Origin: CAZFVY01 sp964522665
GTDB lineage: Bacteria; Verrucomicrobiota; Verrucomicrobiia; Limisphaerales; CAZFVY01
Reading direction: 5' to 3'
Assembly: GCA_964522665.1 (NCBI GenBank)
Contig: CAZFVY010000081.1
Location: 1 to 34,406, forward strand
Length of the DNA: 34,406 bases
The translations under genes were made by a program, and so were the position numbers. Of the stretch, positions 34,177 through 34,406 are shown piece after piece; the stretch's first letter is position 1, and every line of letters starts with the position of its first letter. The notes under the pieces are model-generated. The model was not told the DNA's origin, ran no database searches, and saw nothing but the letters and a program-made list of their open reading frames with translations.

Positions 34177-34406
34177 GCGGATCAGGACGGGCGCCCGGAC
34201 GCGAGGCTGGCGCGTCGGGAGGGCCATCGCGCGGCGATGGCCCCGCCGGACCGTAGCGGAAGCGTAGGCCGGCGGAACGAATAACCTGCGGGGTGCGCCT
34301 CAGGCGGTGTCGGGCGCAATTGCTGCTTGTCGCGTTGATTGGCTTTGACGGGCTAGTGTACTGTTCATGAAATAGGTGGACATAATCGGTTTTTCGGTGC
34401 AATTTC
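34177..34406. other. Downstream region with palindrome, no gene seen
   Basis: GGGCCATCGC, 3-nt loop, GCGATGGCCC at 34221-34243 is a perfect 10-bp stem 45 bp after the trpE stop; it may terminate trpE but no T run follows. The remainder up to the window edge has only short open frames without family features, and trpG or any other start could lie beyond. Confidence 0.45.

Noticed and set aside
34221..34243. Strong intrinsic terminator after trpE
   Set aside because: The stem is perfect but no T run follows; it is mentioned only within the downstream region entry.

Overview
The window looks like a chromosomal segment of a GC-rich verrucomicrobial bacterium, probably a soil or sediment member of the Pedosphaera/Limisphaera kind. 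This rests on gene content, not on a search: overlapping short pseudopilins of the H-x9-DG type, a PQQ/BamB-like beta-propeller fused to membrane helices, tandem-domain acetyl-xylan-esterase-like hydrolases, a pentapeptide-TIR pair, and many short palindromic dispersed repeats between the genes. No rRNA, tRNA, CRISPR array, phage or complete insertion sequence was recognised.

Layout. (1) 1-5.5 kb, leftward: an exported alpha/beta hydrolase, then a tight operon transcribed scpA-scpB-pheA-kdsD (chromosome condensation, phenylalanine synthesis, KDO precursor synthesis). (2) 5.86-8.18 kb, rightward: two tandem paralogues, each with an N-terminal pentapeptide-repeat solenoid and a C-terminal TIR domain that keeps the putative catalytic Glu. 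This is the strongest candidate for an unusual, possibly defence or NAD-signalling, unit. (3) 8.2-9.0 kb: repeat-rich non-coding DNA. (4) 9.0-10.7 kb: two overlapping pseudopilin-like genes, convergent with a PQQ-like repeat membrane protein (10.8-12.6 kb) and separated from it by a perfect 22-bp palindrome. (5) 12.6-13.5 kb: more repeats and a row of four hairpins. (6) 13.5-16.0 kb: cysteine desulfurase and dnaN, with a perfect DnaA box before dnaN. (7) 16.0-23.7 kb, leftward: a HEAT-repeat protein, a zinc-ribbon-like methyltransferase, a two-component pair (four-PAS soluble histidine kinase and NarL-type regulator), and a large two-domain exported hydrolase. (8) 24.6-28.1 kb: an iron-type alcohol dehydrogenase, an unrecognised 189-aa protein on the opposite strand, and an erythromycin-esterase-family protein. 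(9) 28.2-29.6 kb, leftward: an ArsR, SRPBCC/AHSA1, YdeI-DUF1801 cassette. (10) 30.5-34.2 kb, rightward: hisF, a DUF486-like membrane protein, hisI, another small membrane protein and trpE, with stop/start overlaps at two junctions.

How the parts fit. Most genes are housekeeping or single-operon metabolism: scpAB and dnaN serve the chromosome, pheA, hisF, hisI and trpE make aromatic amino acids and histidine, and kdsD feeds lipopolysaccharide. The accessory content is the TIR pair, the sensor kinase pair, the exported hydrolases and the ArsR cassette. Every long gene-free stretch except 5450-5855 and the one after trpE carries several copies of at least four dispersed repeat families, in both orientations. 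The intergenic repeats are therefore a defining feature of this genome and explain most of the spurious open frames there.
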